From assembly GCA_910588945.1 (NCBI GenBank), contig CAJUSF010000018.1, forward strand, positions 1-64,000: a stretch of DNA of 64,000 bases, written 5' to 3'. Positions 45,291 through 53,561 of the stretch are shown here, one piece after another. Source of the DNA: an uncultured Eggerthellaceae bacterium (GTDB lineage: Bacteria; Actinomycetota; Coriobacteriia; Coriobacteriales; Eggerthellaceae). The position numbers and the translations under genes are program-made. The notes under the pieces were generated by a model. The model was not told the origin of the DNA, ran no database searches, and worked only from the letters and a program-made list of their open reading frames with translations. How positions within the stretch are numbered: the stretch's first letter is position 1; every line of letters begins with the position of its first letter.

Positions 45291-45481
45291 TGGCTGAGGC
45301 AAAGAAGACTCTGCGCGTCACGCAGATCAAAAGCCAGATCGGCTGCCCTGCAGATCAAGGCAAGACTTTGAAGGCGCTCGGCCTCGGTCGTATCGGCAAG
45401 TCCAACGATCTTGTCGACAACGCTGGCGTTCAGGGCATGATCTTCAAGGTCAAACACCTCGTTAAGGTGGAGCAAATCTAA
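45290..45481 (+). CDS. rpmD: 50S ribosomal protein L30
   Basis: 63 aa: KTLRVTQIKSQIGCPADQ and TLKALGLGRIGKSNDLVDN. Begins on the final base of rpsE. Followed by a long spacer. Confidence 0.96.
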   Translation: MAEAKKTLRVTQIKSQIGCPADQGKTLKALGLGRIGKSNDLVDNAGVQGMIFKVKHLVKVEQI

Positions 45482-45621
45482 TAGGCTTCTAAGATGCTCG
45501 GTTCGCTTCGCTGATGCGGCCCGGGCATCATTTGGATATCGGGTGGGTCTCGCATCGAGGCTCGCCTTTCATAGCAAAAGCGAGTACCCGCATATAACGG
45601 GTGCGAAAAGGAGATTCAACA
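45482..45621 (+). other. Structured spacer between rpmD and rplO
   Basis: 140 nt with no gene. GATGC...CCCGGGCATC and ACCCG-CATATAA-CGGGT (45586-45602) hairpins; the second sits just upstream of the rplO ribosome site AAAAGGAG and could modulate its access. Confidence 0.4.
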
Positions 45622-46071
45622 ATGGAGATCAAAGATCTTAAACCGGCTGAGGGCTCTACCCACAGCAAGAAGCGCGTAGGTCGCGGTGCAGCTGCCGGAC
45701 AGGGCAAGACCGCAGGTCGTGGCCTTAACGGTCAGAAGTCTCGTGCAGGTGGCGGTAAGGGCGCAGGATTCGAGGGCGGACAGACCCCGCTCGCTCGTCG
45801 TCTTCCGAAGCTTCCGGGATTCCGCAATATCAACAGGGTTGAGTATGTTCCTGTTAACGTCAGCCGCCTTGATGCCAAGTTCTCCGCAGGAGATGTCGTC
45901 GATGCTGAGAGCCTGAAGGCTGCTGGCATCATCAAGCACACCGATGCTCCTGTGAAGGTTCTCGGCGATGGCGAGATCACAAAAGCTCTCACCATCAAGG
46001 TCGATAAGGTTTCTGCTTCTGCAAGAACTAAGATCGAAGCAGCTGGAGGAAAGGTCGAAGAGCCTTGCTAA
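45622..46071 (+). CDS. rplO: 50S ribosomal protein L15
   Basis: 149 aa: MEIKDLKPAEGSTHSKKRVG start, GQKSRAGGGKGAGFEGGQTP loop and RLPKLPGF. ATG 45622 chosen after AAAAGGAGATTC. Its last 7 nt overlap the secY start. Confidence 0.97.
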   Translation: MEIKDLKPAEGSTHSKKRVGRGAAAGQGKTAGRGLNGQKSRAGGGKGAGFEGGQTPLARRLPKLPGFRNINRVEYVPVNVSRLDAKFSAGDVVDAESLKAAGIIKHTDAPVKVLGDGEITKALTIKVDKVSASARTKIEAAGGKVEEPC

Positions 46072-47345
46072 GCTCAATCGTTGATGCATTCAAGGTGCCG
46101 GAGCTTCGCAAGAAGATCCTGTTTACGCTCGCGATCCTTGCTCTTTACAGGTTTGGATCTTACGTGCCGGTACCGGGCATCCCATTCCATGAGTTCGCTA
46201 CCGCCTATGAGCAGTCCGGCGTTGCCATGAGCATGCTTGACCTGTTCACAGGCGGCGCTTTGTCGAACTTCTCGGTGTTCTCGCTCGGCATCATGCCCTA
46301 CATCACCGCATCGATCATCATGCAGCTGATGCAAGGTGTTATCCCGGCGATCGGACGTTGGGCAAAGGAAGGCGAGACAGGCAGAAAGAAGATCACCCAG
46401 GTTACGCGTTATCTCACGCTGGGCCTTGGTCTGATCAATGCGATCGGCTACCTTTTGCTCTTCCAGTCGCCTTCTTATGGAGTCACGTTCTCCGATGAGA
46501 TTCCGTATGCGCTCACCTGCATAGTTGTTGTGTTCACGCTCGTTGCGGGTACCGCGTTCATCATGTGGATGGGCGAGCTCATAACGCAGCGTGGAATTGG
46601 AAACGGCATGTCTCTCATCATCTTCGTAAGCATCGTTTCCCGTGTTCCATCGGCGATCTTCTCGTCGATCAACATTTCTGCGGATATCGGGATGGGCATT
46701 GCGCTTACTATTCTTATATTGGCAGTGGTATTCGCCTGCATTCCGCTCATCATATTTGTTGAGCGCGCACAGAGGCGTATCCCCGTGAACTATGCCAAGC
46801 GAGTGCAAGGGCGCAAGATGATGGGTGGTCAGAATACTTACATTCCTCTGAAGGTCAACGCCGCGGGTGTTATTCCGATCATCTTCGCTAGCTGCATCCT
46901 TTATCTGCCGGCACAGCTTGCAGCCATCTTCAACGTTGATTGGCTGACAGGATTTGCTGATCTTTGTACGACCGGATGGCTTAACTGGATCCTGACGCTT
47001 CTGCTTATCGTGTTCTTCTCATACTTCTATACGTCCATGGTCTTTAATCCTGATGAGTATGCAGACAACATTCGTAAGCAAGGCGGCTTCATCCCAGGTG
47101 TGCGTCCGGGTTCTGCCACCGTTACCTATATCAAGAACATTCTGCGTAGGATCACGCTTCCTGGTGCGATATTTATCGCTGTTATAGCTGTCGTTCCTAC
47201 GATCATCTTCTTCTTTACAAACAACCAGCTTATCCAGTCATTTGGCGGCACTTCGATTCTTATTATGATTGGTGTTGCCCTTGACACAATGAGCAAGGTT
47301 GAATCCCAGTTGAAGATGCACAACTACGACGGTCTTTTCAAATAG
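46065..47345 (+). CDS. secY: Preprotein translocase subunit SecY
   Basis: 426 aa, ten membrane helices forming the Sec channel. VPELRKKILFTLAILALYRFG and YVPVPGIP start, VQGRKMMGGQNTYIPLKVN loop, and KQGGFIPGVRPGSATVTYI. The start is TTG, overlapping rplO by 7 nt; no in-frame ATG fits better before the conserved N-terminus. Confidence 0.96.
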   Translation: MLSSIVDAFKVPELRKKILFTLAILALYRFGSYVPVPGIPFHEFATAYEQSGVAMSMLDLFTGGALSNFSVFSLGIMPYITASIIMQLMQGVIPAIGRWAKEGETGRKKITQVTRYLTLGLGLINAIGYLLLFQSPSYGVTFSDEIPYALTCIVVVFTLVAGTAFIMWMGELITQRGIGNGMSLIIFVSIVSRVPSAIFSSINISADIGMGIALTILILAVVFACIPLIIFVERAQRRIPVNYAKRVQGRKMMGGQNTYIPLKVNAAGVIPIIFASCILYLPAQLAAIFNVDWLTGFADLCTTGWLNWILTLLLIVFFSYFYTSMVFNPDEYADNIRKQGGFIPGVRPGSATVTYIKNILRRITLPGAIFIAVIAVVPTIIFFFTNNQLIQSFGGTSILIMIGVALDTMSKVESQLKMHNYDGLFK

Positions 47346-47356
47346 CCGTTTTATCA

Positions 47357-47400
47357 AAGCCTGCATGTCTATCTGCTTCTTTCAGGATGCTTGCAGGCTT
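47357..47400 (+). terminator. Hairpin between secY and adk
   Basis: AAGCCTGCA / TGCAGGCTT stem followed by CTTTGCT. Imperfect U-tract; probably attenuates rather than stops transcription into adk. Confidence 0.55.
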
Positions 47401-47466
47401 CTTTGCTACCATTCATCTGACGGATATTCATATTGCAGTGTTCGTCGGTGAAGAAAGGTTGGATCA

Positions 47467-48096
47467 ATGAATATCGTTTTGTTAGGTGCCCCCGGTGCTG
47501 GTAAGGGCACTCAGGCGGCTAAGCTAGTCAGTCAAGAGGGCCTTTGTCACATTTCAACAGGTGACATTCTTCGCTCGGCTGTGAAAAATGAGACCGAGCT
47601 CGGCAAGAAAGCTAAGTCATATATGGATGCTGGCGATCTTGTTCCTGATGAGCTGATCATCGACTTGATGCGCGAGCGTATTCAAGAGCCTGATACGTCA
47701 AAGGGTGTCATTTTGGACGGCTTCCCTCGCACCACTACACAGGCGGTTGCGCTTGATACGATGCTCTCAGAGCTTGGCCGACCGCTCGATGCTGCACTGC
47801 TTATTGATGTTGATCCTGAGGTCATCGTTGGACGTCTGACGTCGCGTCGCATGTGCAAGGAATGCGGAGCTATCGGCACTGCGGCTGATGGCGATGCCTG
47901 CAAGGCATGCGGTGGTGAGATGTATCAGCGTGATGATGATAACGAGACCACCGTTCGCAACCGTCTTGACGTATACGAGAAGTTGACGAGCCCGCTCATC
48001 GACTATTATCGCGGGTGTGACCTGCTTATCTCTATCGATGGCGATCGCGATCCTGATGTTGTATTCGCGGATGTGAAGAAGTCGCTAGGTCTTTAG
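47467..48096 (+). CDS. adk: Adenylate kinase
   Basis: 209 aa, interconverts ATP + AMP and 2 ADP. P-loop GAPGAGKGTQ, DGFPRTTTQAVAL and the LID region. The LID carries a structural zinc site (CKECGAIG ... CKACGGEMYQRDDD), typical of Gram-positive enzymes. AAAGGTTGGATC ribosome site. It is the last gene of the cluster here; map and infA do not follow. Confidence 0.97.
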   Translation: MNIVLLGAPGAGKGTQAAKLVSQEGLCHISTGDILRSAVKNETELGKKAKSYMDAGDLVPDELIIDLMRERIQEPDTSKGVILDGFPRTTTQAVALDTMLSELGRPLDAALLIDVDPEVIVGRLTSRRMCKECGAIGTAADGDACKACGGEMYQRDDDNETTVRNRLDVYEKLTSPLIDYYRGCDLLISIDGDRDPDVVFADVKKSLGL

Positions 48097-48120
48097 TGAT
48101 ATTGCTTTCGATCCGAGAAT

Positions 48121-48148
48121 GGGGCGTGCTACCTGCGCGCCCCTTTTT
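48121..48148 (+). terminator. Terminator of adk
   Basis: GGGGCG / CGCCCC stem with an 11-nt loop and TTTTT, 24 nt after the stop. Confidence 0.88.
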
Positions 48149-48166
48149 CATGCTTAGACGATCGTC

Positions 48167-48193
48167 TTGATCGTCGAGTTGTTCGCGTATAAT
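48167..48193 (+). promoter_or_regulatory. Promoter of leaderless membrane-protein gene
   Basis: TTGATC (48167-48172), 15-nt spacer, TATAAT (48188-48193), then 6 nt to ATG 48200. The expected start point coincides with the A of ATG. Confidence 0.55.
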
Positions 48194-48199
48194 CTGATC

Positions 48200-50542
48200 A
48201 TGCATTCTATCTACGAAAACCTCGCATATTGGATCAAGCGCAACGTGGTTCCGAAAAGCGCTTCGATCGCGCATATCCTGAGAAGCCTTTTGGTGGTTTT
48301 ACTTATCGCATCCGCACTTGAGGTTTTCGTGTTCAACTTCAACTATTTCGCATCGGCAGGACTTAACACGATCGATCTTCATGACAGAATAGATCTACCT
48401 GAAGACCCCGATGAGAACTTTCGCCTGACATCGTATGATCACTCACTTGAGTTCTACAATCTGAACAGCGAAGTTAAAAACATCAGGGTGGATTTCGTGC
48501 TCTCGCAGCCTGCGCAAAATGTGACCTTGGCGATCCATTTTACCGACAGCGCTCATCTTGCATATTTTGATTCCACCGAATATACGGTAGGCGTTCCTGA
48601 TGTTGTGGTCGCAACATCGTCGCTGCAAAGCCAGTATATAAATCTCAATACGTCGGGAATTGTCGAGAATCTCTCGATCGAGGTTGTCGAGGCTGATGAA
48701 GGTTTTCCGATACTTTTGAACACAGTCGAGCTTAACGCGCATCATCCGTTCTCATTCTCGTGGCTGCGTTTTACGATCTGTATTTTCGTGTTGTTGCTGA
48801 TCTTAATCTTCCGCCCGTCATCTGCGGTTTATCGCATCGGCATTTTGGACGACCCGCTTGCAAGCAAAGCTGGCATCATATCAGCGGTCGTTGTGGAATG
48901 CATGCTTGTGACCACGTTTCTCTTCTTTGGTTCGAATCTTGTCGGTGTTGCAACTGCGAATTACAACTATGGTGAGTGGGATGGCTATTCGATCGTCAAC
49001 ACCTTCGAGGTGGGGGGAGACAACGCGCAGCAGTATGCCGAGCTTGCAAGGTCGATGGCTGAGGGCAAGCTTTATCTGGAAGAGGAGCCGCCTCAATGGC
49101 TGCAAGACATGAACGATCCTTATGATAAAGGCGCGCGCGACCAGGCGCAAAAGGAGACGGGCGAGGATTATCTTTTCGATGTCGCATATCACGACGGACA
49201 CTATTATGTCTATTTCGGCGTGGTGCCTGTAGTGTTGTTCTATCTACCGTTTTATCTGCTTACCGGTGCTAATTTCCCTACAGCGATAGGCGTTTTGATC
49301 GCAGTTCTGGCCTTTATTTTGGGAACCTCCGCTCTCTTGGATAGGTTTGCCAGATATCACTTCAAGAAGGTGTCGCTTGGTATATATCTTCTGCTTCAGA
49401 TAGGACTTATTGCCTCGTGCGGCATTCTCTATCTTGTGAAGTTCCCGACCTTCTATTCGCTTCCGATCGCTTGCGGCCTCGCCTTTTCTGTATGGGGGCT
49501 CTATTTCTGGATGCGGGGGCGCCACTCGCGTCATAGGTGCGTGTGCTTCCTTATCGGATCGCTTTGCATGGCGCTGGTTGTTGGATGTCGACCGCAGTTC
49601 ATATTCCTGTCGCTTTTGGCCTTCCCGCTGTTCTGGCGCCCGTATATTACCGAGCGACGCATCACCACGAAAAGGGGGATCAAGGAGTTCGCCTGCTTGA
49701 TCGCTCCGTATCTCGTTGTTGCCGCATTCATCATGGCCTACAATCACGCCCGCTTCGGCAGCTTCACGGATTTTGGTGCAAACTATAATCTCACCGTGAA
49801 CGATATGACGAAACGCGGATGGAATATCGGCCGATTGGCGCCGGCGTTCTTCACCTATTTCTTGCAAACTCCGAATACCACAGGCGTGTTCCCATTCTTG
49901 CAACCTACCGATTTTTCTACTACATATATGGGGCAGACCATCAAAGAGGTTACTTTTGGAGGGATATTCGCGTGCTTCCCGATACTGTGGATCATCTTCT
50001 TCGCGCGGCCTATCGTGAAGATCCGCAATGCTCAGCGCTCGACGCGAACAATCACGGGCGTCATCATCGTGCTCGTTTTGTCGGGTATAGCCATCGCGCT
50101 GATGGATGCTCAGATGGCGGGCATCTTGCAGCGCTATTATGCGGACTTCAGTTTTATGTTCCTAGCTGCTGTTGTCCTTTTGGTCTTTATCGTGAACGAA
50201 AACCTTCATCAGGAGACTTCCTCGTTCGCATACAGACACCGAAGAGGCGCTCTGAGGGCGAATATGAGGCATATGTTTTCACGTTGGCGGTATAGAGACT
50301 ATATTCATGATGACAAAGCGCTGAGCGGTTCTCGTGCGGTTTCGCGTAGGTCTAATGCAGGAATTGCTCCCATTTCCGACTCGCTATCGAGGGGATTGCT
50401 CACGAAAACATTGATCGTGCTTGTAGCATTGAGCGTGATCTACTCCACGCTGCTTTGTCTTACCGCCGAGACCGGATGGTATTCCGATGTCTATCCGTGG
50501 GCCTATCATGACCTTTTGGAGTTATTCCTTTTCTGGACATAG
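48200..50542 (+). CDS. Large multi-pass membrane protein, possible GT-C-like enzyme
   Basis: 780 aa, unrecognised family. An N-terminal helix (LRSLLVVLLIASALEVFVFN) precedes an extracytoplasmic beta-rich domain of about 150 residues. At least ten further helices follow, with a loop rich in acidic and aromatic residues (about 285-345, YAELARSMAEGKLYLEEEPP). The overall shape (helix, outer domain, many helices, long first loop) is reminiscent of lipid-linked-sugar glycosyltransferases of the GT-C fold, but no catalytic motif is certain. ATG 48200 is chosen because TATAAT lies 6 nt upstream. It stands alone between adk and nagB. Confidence 0.75.
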   Translation: MHSIYENLAYWIKRNVVPKSASIAHILRSLLVVLLIASALEVFVFNFNYFASAGLNTIDLHDRIDLPEDPDENFRLTSYDHSLEFYNLNSEVKNIRVDFVLSQPAQNVTLAIHFTDSAHLAYFDSTEYTVGVPDVVVATSSLQSQYINLNTSGIVENLSIEVVEADEGFPILLNTVELNAHHPFSFSWLRFTICIFVLLLILIFRPSSAVYRIGILDDPLASKAGIISAVVVECMLVTTFLFFGSNLVGVATANYNYGEWDGYSIVNTFEVGGDNAQQYAELARSMAEGKLYLEEEPPQWLQDMNDPYDKGARDQAQKETGEDYLFDVAYHDGHYYVYFGVVPVVLFYLPFYLLTGANFPTAIGVLIAVLAFILGTSALLDRFARYHFKKVSLGIYLLLQIGLIASCGILYLVKFPTFYSLPIACGLAFSVWGLYFWMRGRHSRHRCVCFLIGSLCMALVVGCRPQFIFLSLLAFPLFWRPYITERRITTKRGIKEFACLIAPYLVVAAFIMAYNHARFGSFTDFGANYNLTVNDMTKRGWNIGRLAPAFFTYFLQTPNTTGVFPFLQPTDFSTTYMGQTIKEVTFGGIFACFPILWIIFFARPIVKIRNAQRSTRTITGVIIVLVLSGIAIALMDAQMAGILQRYYADFSFMFLAAVVLLVFIVNENLHQETSSFAYRHRRGALRANMRHMFSRWRYRDYIHDDKALSGSRAVSRRSNAGIAPISDSLSRGLLTKTLIVLVALSVIYSTLLCLTAETGWYSDVYPWAYHDLLELFLFWT

Positions 50543-50609
50543 GTCTGATCGGAATTTTTCGGTTATTGTGTAATCTGACAGCTTTGGATCGACTCGAAAG
50601 GGAAAGTCA

Positions 50610-51341
50610 TTGAAGTTCATCATCGAAAAAGACTACGACAAAATGTCCAGAAGCGCTGCGGATATTTTCGCTGAGCATATCGAGCAGAACCCGTCTTGCG
50701 TTTTGGGTCTGGCTACAGGATCCACCCCGGAGGGGCTCTATGCCTGCCTTGTGAAGGATTGTTCGGATGGGAAGATCTCGTTTAGCGACGTGACCACTTT
50801 CAATCTCGACGAATATTGTGACCTTCCTGTCGAGAACGAGCAAAGCTACAGGTACTTCATGAACTTCAATCTTTTCGACCATGTGGATATCGCCAAGAAT
50901 AGGACGAATCTCCCGTGCGGTATTAAGGCCGATGATGAGACTTGCAAGAACTATGAGCAGGCCATCGAAGATGAGGGCGGGATCGATATTCAGTTGCTTG
51001 GCATCGGGCATAATGGACATATCGGATTCAATGAGCCGAGTGATAGCTTTAGCGTTATAACGAATCTTGTCGATCTAAAGGATTCAACGATCGAGGCCAA
51101 CAGTCGTTTCTTCGATGATATCTCTGATGTTCCGAAAAGAGCTATCACCATGGGTATTGGCACGATCATGAAGGCTCGCAAGGTCGTCGTTGTGGCCAAT
51201 GGGCAAGGGAAGGCCGAGATCGTGAAGAAAGCGTTCTTTGGTCCTGTTGTGCCTGAGGTTCCGGCATCGGTGCTCCAACTGCATCCGGATGTGACAGTGG
51301 TGCTTGATGATGAGGCGGCTTCTCTGATTCCGAAAGATTAA
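50610..51341 (+). CDS. nagB: Glucosamine-6-phosphate deaminase
   Basis: 243 aa. Converts glucosamine-6-P to fructose-6-P and ammonia. LGLATGSTPEGLYACL (phosphate loop), TTFNLDEYCDL (catalytic Asp) and LGIGHNGHIGFNEPSDSF (active-site His) are standard. The start is TTG after GGGAAAG, giving the usual KFIIEKDYD opening. It links amino-sugar breakdown to glycolysis. Convergent with a NanA/DapA-like aldolase, which would fit sialic acid use. Confidence 0.95.
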   Translation: MKFIIEKDYDKMSRSAADIFAEHIEQNPSCVLGLATGSTPEGLYACLVKDCSDGKISFSDVTTFNLDEYCDLPVENEQSYRYFMNFNLFDHVDIAKNRTNLPCGIKADDETCKNYEQAIEDEGGIDIQLLGIGHNGHIGFNEPSDSFSVITNLVDLKDSTIEANSRFFDDISDVPKRAITMGIGTIMKARKVVVVANGQGKAEIVKKAFFGPVVPEVPASVLQLHPDVTVVLDDEAASLIPKD

Positions 51342-51419
51342 ACGATATTTGGGTCTGCAATGCGTTTTGGATGATGAAATGAACGCATGTGTTTCATCAT
51401 CAAGAATCACAAACCAAGA

Positions 51420-51450
51420 AAAAGGGACGGGATAAAACCCGCCCCTTTCT
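51420..51450. terminator. Bidirectional terminator between nagB and aldolase gene
   Basis: AAAGGG-A-CGGG and CCCG-C-CCCTTT with an ATAAAA loop; A-rich on one side and T-rich on the other, between convergent genes. Confidence 0.8.
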
Positions 51451-51509
51451 ACTTTTAATGCGCTATGCGCTGCGAGGAAGTACACGACTCCGTCTCGCGT
51501 GCAATCTTT

Positions 51510-52463
51510 TTATGCCCAATCGGTGCGGATAGGCGCATTCTCCTCGATCATGCCGTTGATGCGGAGAACTTCATGTATGGCTGCAACATCAGCATCGACA
51601 AGCGCCTGAACAGGCTCACGCATCTGATTCGTATTGAAGACGCCCATCTGCCAGAGCGCTGTTTTGAAGGCGCCGACCCCAGCTCCGAAGCCTACTGTGG
51701 ACTTCACACGCTTCGTCATGAGCATGAGCCTTGCCAGATGGTCCTGTATGCGCGCGACTTCTTCCCAGTCTCCGCGTTGTGCCGCTTCCCATTGCTTGCA
51801 ATAGCCGTACGGGTCAACATTGGCAAGGCCAGGAACGGAGCCGTCTGCACCGCCGAGCAATGCGCCGTCAACGACCACTTCGTGACCGGAGAGCAGCTGC
51901 ATGGGATGGCCTGCATCGCGGTTCTTGAGCACGAGCCAGCGGAAGGTCACATCATCTGCTGAGGAATCCTTCACGCCTTGGATGATGCCTTCGGTGCCAA
52001 GTCTCAAGAGCATCTCGGGATCGAGCTTGGTATGAACGCTCACCGGGAGGTCGTATGCGAAAAGCGGCAGATCGGTGTATTTGCGGATAGTCCTGAAGTG
52101 GCGCTCGTTTTCACAAGGACCACCGAGTGCGTAGAACGGAGCTGTGGCTACAAGCGCATCGATCGGAAGCTCAGATACGCGTTTGACCTGATCGATCACG
52201 CGCATCGTCTCAATGTCGATAACGCCCACCATGACAGGAACCCTGCCGTCAACGATACGGATCGCCTCATGCAATACTTGCATACGCTCTTCATCCGTGA
52301 GAAAAGCCACCTCGCCGCTCGATCCTAGGAAGAACAGCCCGTTTACACCGGCATCGATCATCCTGTTGATGCTGAACTCAAATGCTTCCTTATCCAGCGA
52401 TCTGTCTTCACGAAGAGGGATGATGACAGGGGGGACTACACCGCAAAATTTTGAATTATCCAT
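51510..52463 (-). CDS. DapA/NanA-superfamily lyase or synthase
   Basis: 317 aa TIM-barrel class I aldolase. FFLGSSGEVAFLTDEER holds the carboxylate-binding loop, FAYDLPVS the catalytic Tyr, and GVKDSSADD the Schiff-base Lys. The loop reads GSSGE rather than the GTTGE usual in dihydrodipicolinate synthase, so an N-acetylneuraminate lyase or other 2-oxoacid aldolase is more likely than lysine synthesis. Start 52463 was chosen after TAGGACC; an ATG 30 nt upstream is less supported. It lies downstream of the Dpp-type importer but past a terminator. Confidence 0.85.
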   Translation of the reverse strand: MDNSKFCGVVPPVIIPLREDRSLDKEAFEFSINRMIDAGVNGLFFLGSSGEVAFLTDEERMQVLHEAIRIVDGRVPVMVGVIDIETMRVIDQVKRVSELPIDALVATAPFYALGGPCENERHFRTIRKYTDLPLFAYDLPVSVHTKLDPEMLLRLGTEGIIQGVKDSSADDVTFRWLVLKNRDAGHPMQLLSGHEVVVDGALLGGADGSVPGLANVDPYGYCKQWEAAQRGDWEEVARIQDHLARLMLMTKRVKSTVGFGAGVGAFKTALWQMGVFNTNQMREPVQALVDADVAAIHEVLRINGMIEENAPIRTDWA

Positions 52464-52532
52464 TTCAGGTCCTAGCTTCGGTATGCTTTGCATTTAGCAT
52501 GCATTATATAGATATATTGCCATTTTACACAT

Positions 52533-52575
52533 AAAAAATTGGACTGCATCACTTGATCAGCTTTGCAGTCCAATT
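52533..52575 (-). terminator. Terminator of the Dpp-type operon
   Basis: Minus strand AATTGGACTGCA / TGCAGTCCAATT with a 15-nt loop, then TTTT. It separates the importer from the aldolase gene. Confidence 0.88.
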
Positions 52576-52589
52576 GGTATTTTCCCGTA

Positions 52590-53561
52590 TTATACGCCTA
52601 AGTCGGGATGAAGAAGCGAAGGTGCCGCTCCTAAGAGCAATCTGGTGTAATCGTCCTTCGGATCGTTGAAGACCTCCTCAGCCGTTCCTTCTTCGACTGC
52701 CCGACCACCGTTCATGACGATGATCCTGTCGGAGATATAGCGAACGGTTTGAATGTCATGGCTGATGAACACCATGGCAAGGTTGAGCTCCTTCTTAAGA
52801 TCCATGAGCAGATTCAATATCTGTGCACGAACGGAAACATCAAGAGCACTCGTGGGCTCGTCGGCAATGATAGCATCTGGTTTCAACGCCAGAGCGCGCG
52901 CGATCGCGACTCGCTGGCGTTGTCCGCCGGATAGCTGCCCGGGAAGAGCATCTAATGCAGACTCCGGAAGGCCGACCATGCCGATGAGCTCGTGTACGCG
53001 CTTCTCGCGCTCTTCCGGTGTTCCCACCTTGTGAACGATCAGCGGATCCTTTAACTGGTCAGCGATCGTCATACGCGCATTAAGAGCTGTTGCGGGATCT
53101 TGGAAAACGACCGATATAACGCGACCGATCGTTCGTCTGTCGGCAGCAGTTCGCTTCGTTACATCCTTGCCTTTGAAGAACACTCGACCGGAGGTCGGGG
53201 ATTGCAGACCGCACATCACGTTAGCCGTTGTGGATTTTCCGCAACCGGATTCGCCCACAATGCCGATCGTCTCTCCCGGCCATAGCTTGAGCGTAAGACC
53301 TTGAACCGCGTGCACCAGATTCGGGTGGATCAAAGAGCCGGTGCGGGTCTTGAAGGTAACCTTGATGTCGTCGAGGAAGATGATCGGAGTCTCGCCTGCA
53401 TGAGCCTCGTCCTCTTCACGCTCGAATTCGCATACCTGTTCGTTTTCGCGCTCGATGACGCTTGGGTCCAACTGCTCTTCTGCAACTTCCTTCTTCAGCT
53501 TTTCGATGACATCAGGATTCAGTTTTGCATTGGGTTGTGTGCTTTTTTCTCTGTTCGTCAT
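52590..53561 (-). CDS. Oligopeptide/dipeptide-type ABC importer ATPase (DppF/OppF class)
   Basis: 323 aa. An acidic N-terminal extension of about 60 residues precedes the ATPase: Walker A GESGCGKSTTAN, Q-loop VFQDPATALN, signature LSGGQRQRVAIARAL, Walker B AIIADEPTSALD and H-loop FISHD. The truncated C-terminus lacks the usual Cys-rich oligopeptide domain. ATG 53561 overlaps the upstream stop as ATGA. Partner of the ATPase domain in the fused gene upstream. Confidence 0.93.
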   Translation of the reverse strand: MTNREKSTQPNAKLNPDVIEKLKKEVAEEQLDPSVIERENEQVCEFEREEDEAHAGETPIIFLDDIKVTFKTRTGSLIHPNLVHAVQGLTLKLWPGETIGIVGESGCGKSTTANVMCGLQSPTSGRVFFKGKDVTKRTAADRRTIGRVISVVFQDPATALNARMTIADQLKDPLIVHKVGTPEEREKRVHELIGMVGLPESALDALPGQLSGGQRQRVAIARALALKPDAIIADEPTSALDVSVRAQILNLLMDLKKELNLAMVFISHDIQTVRYISDRIIVMNGGRAVEEGTAEEVFNDPKDDYTRLLLGAAPSLLHPDLGV

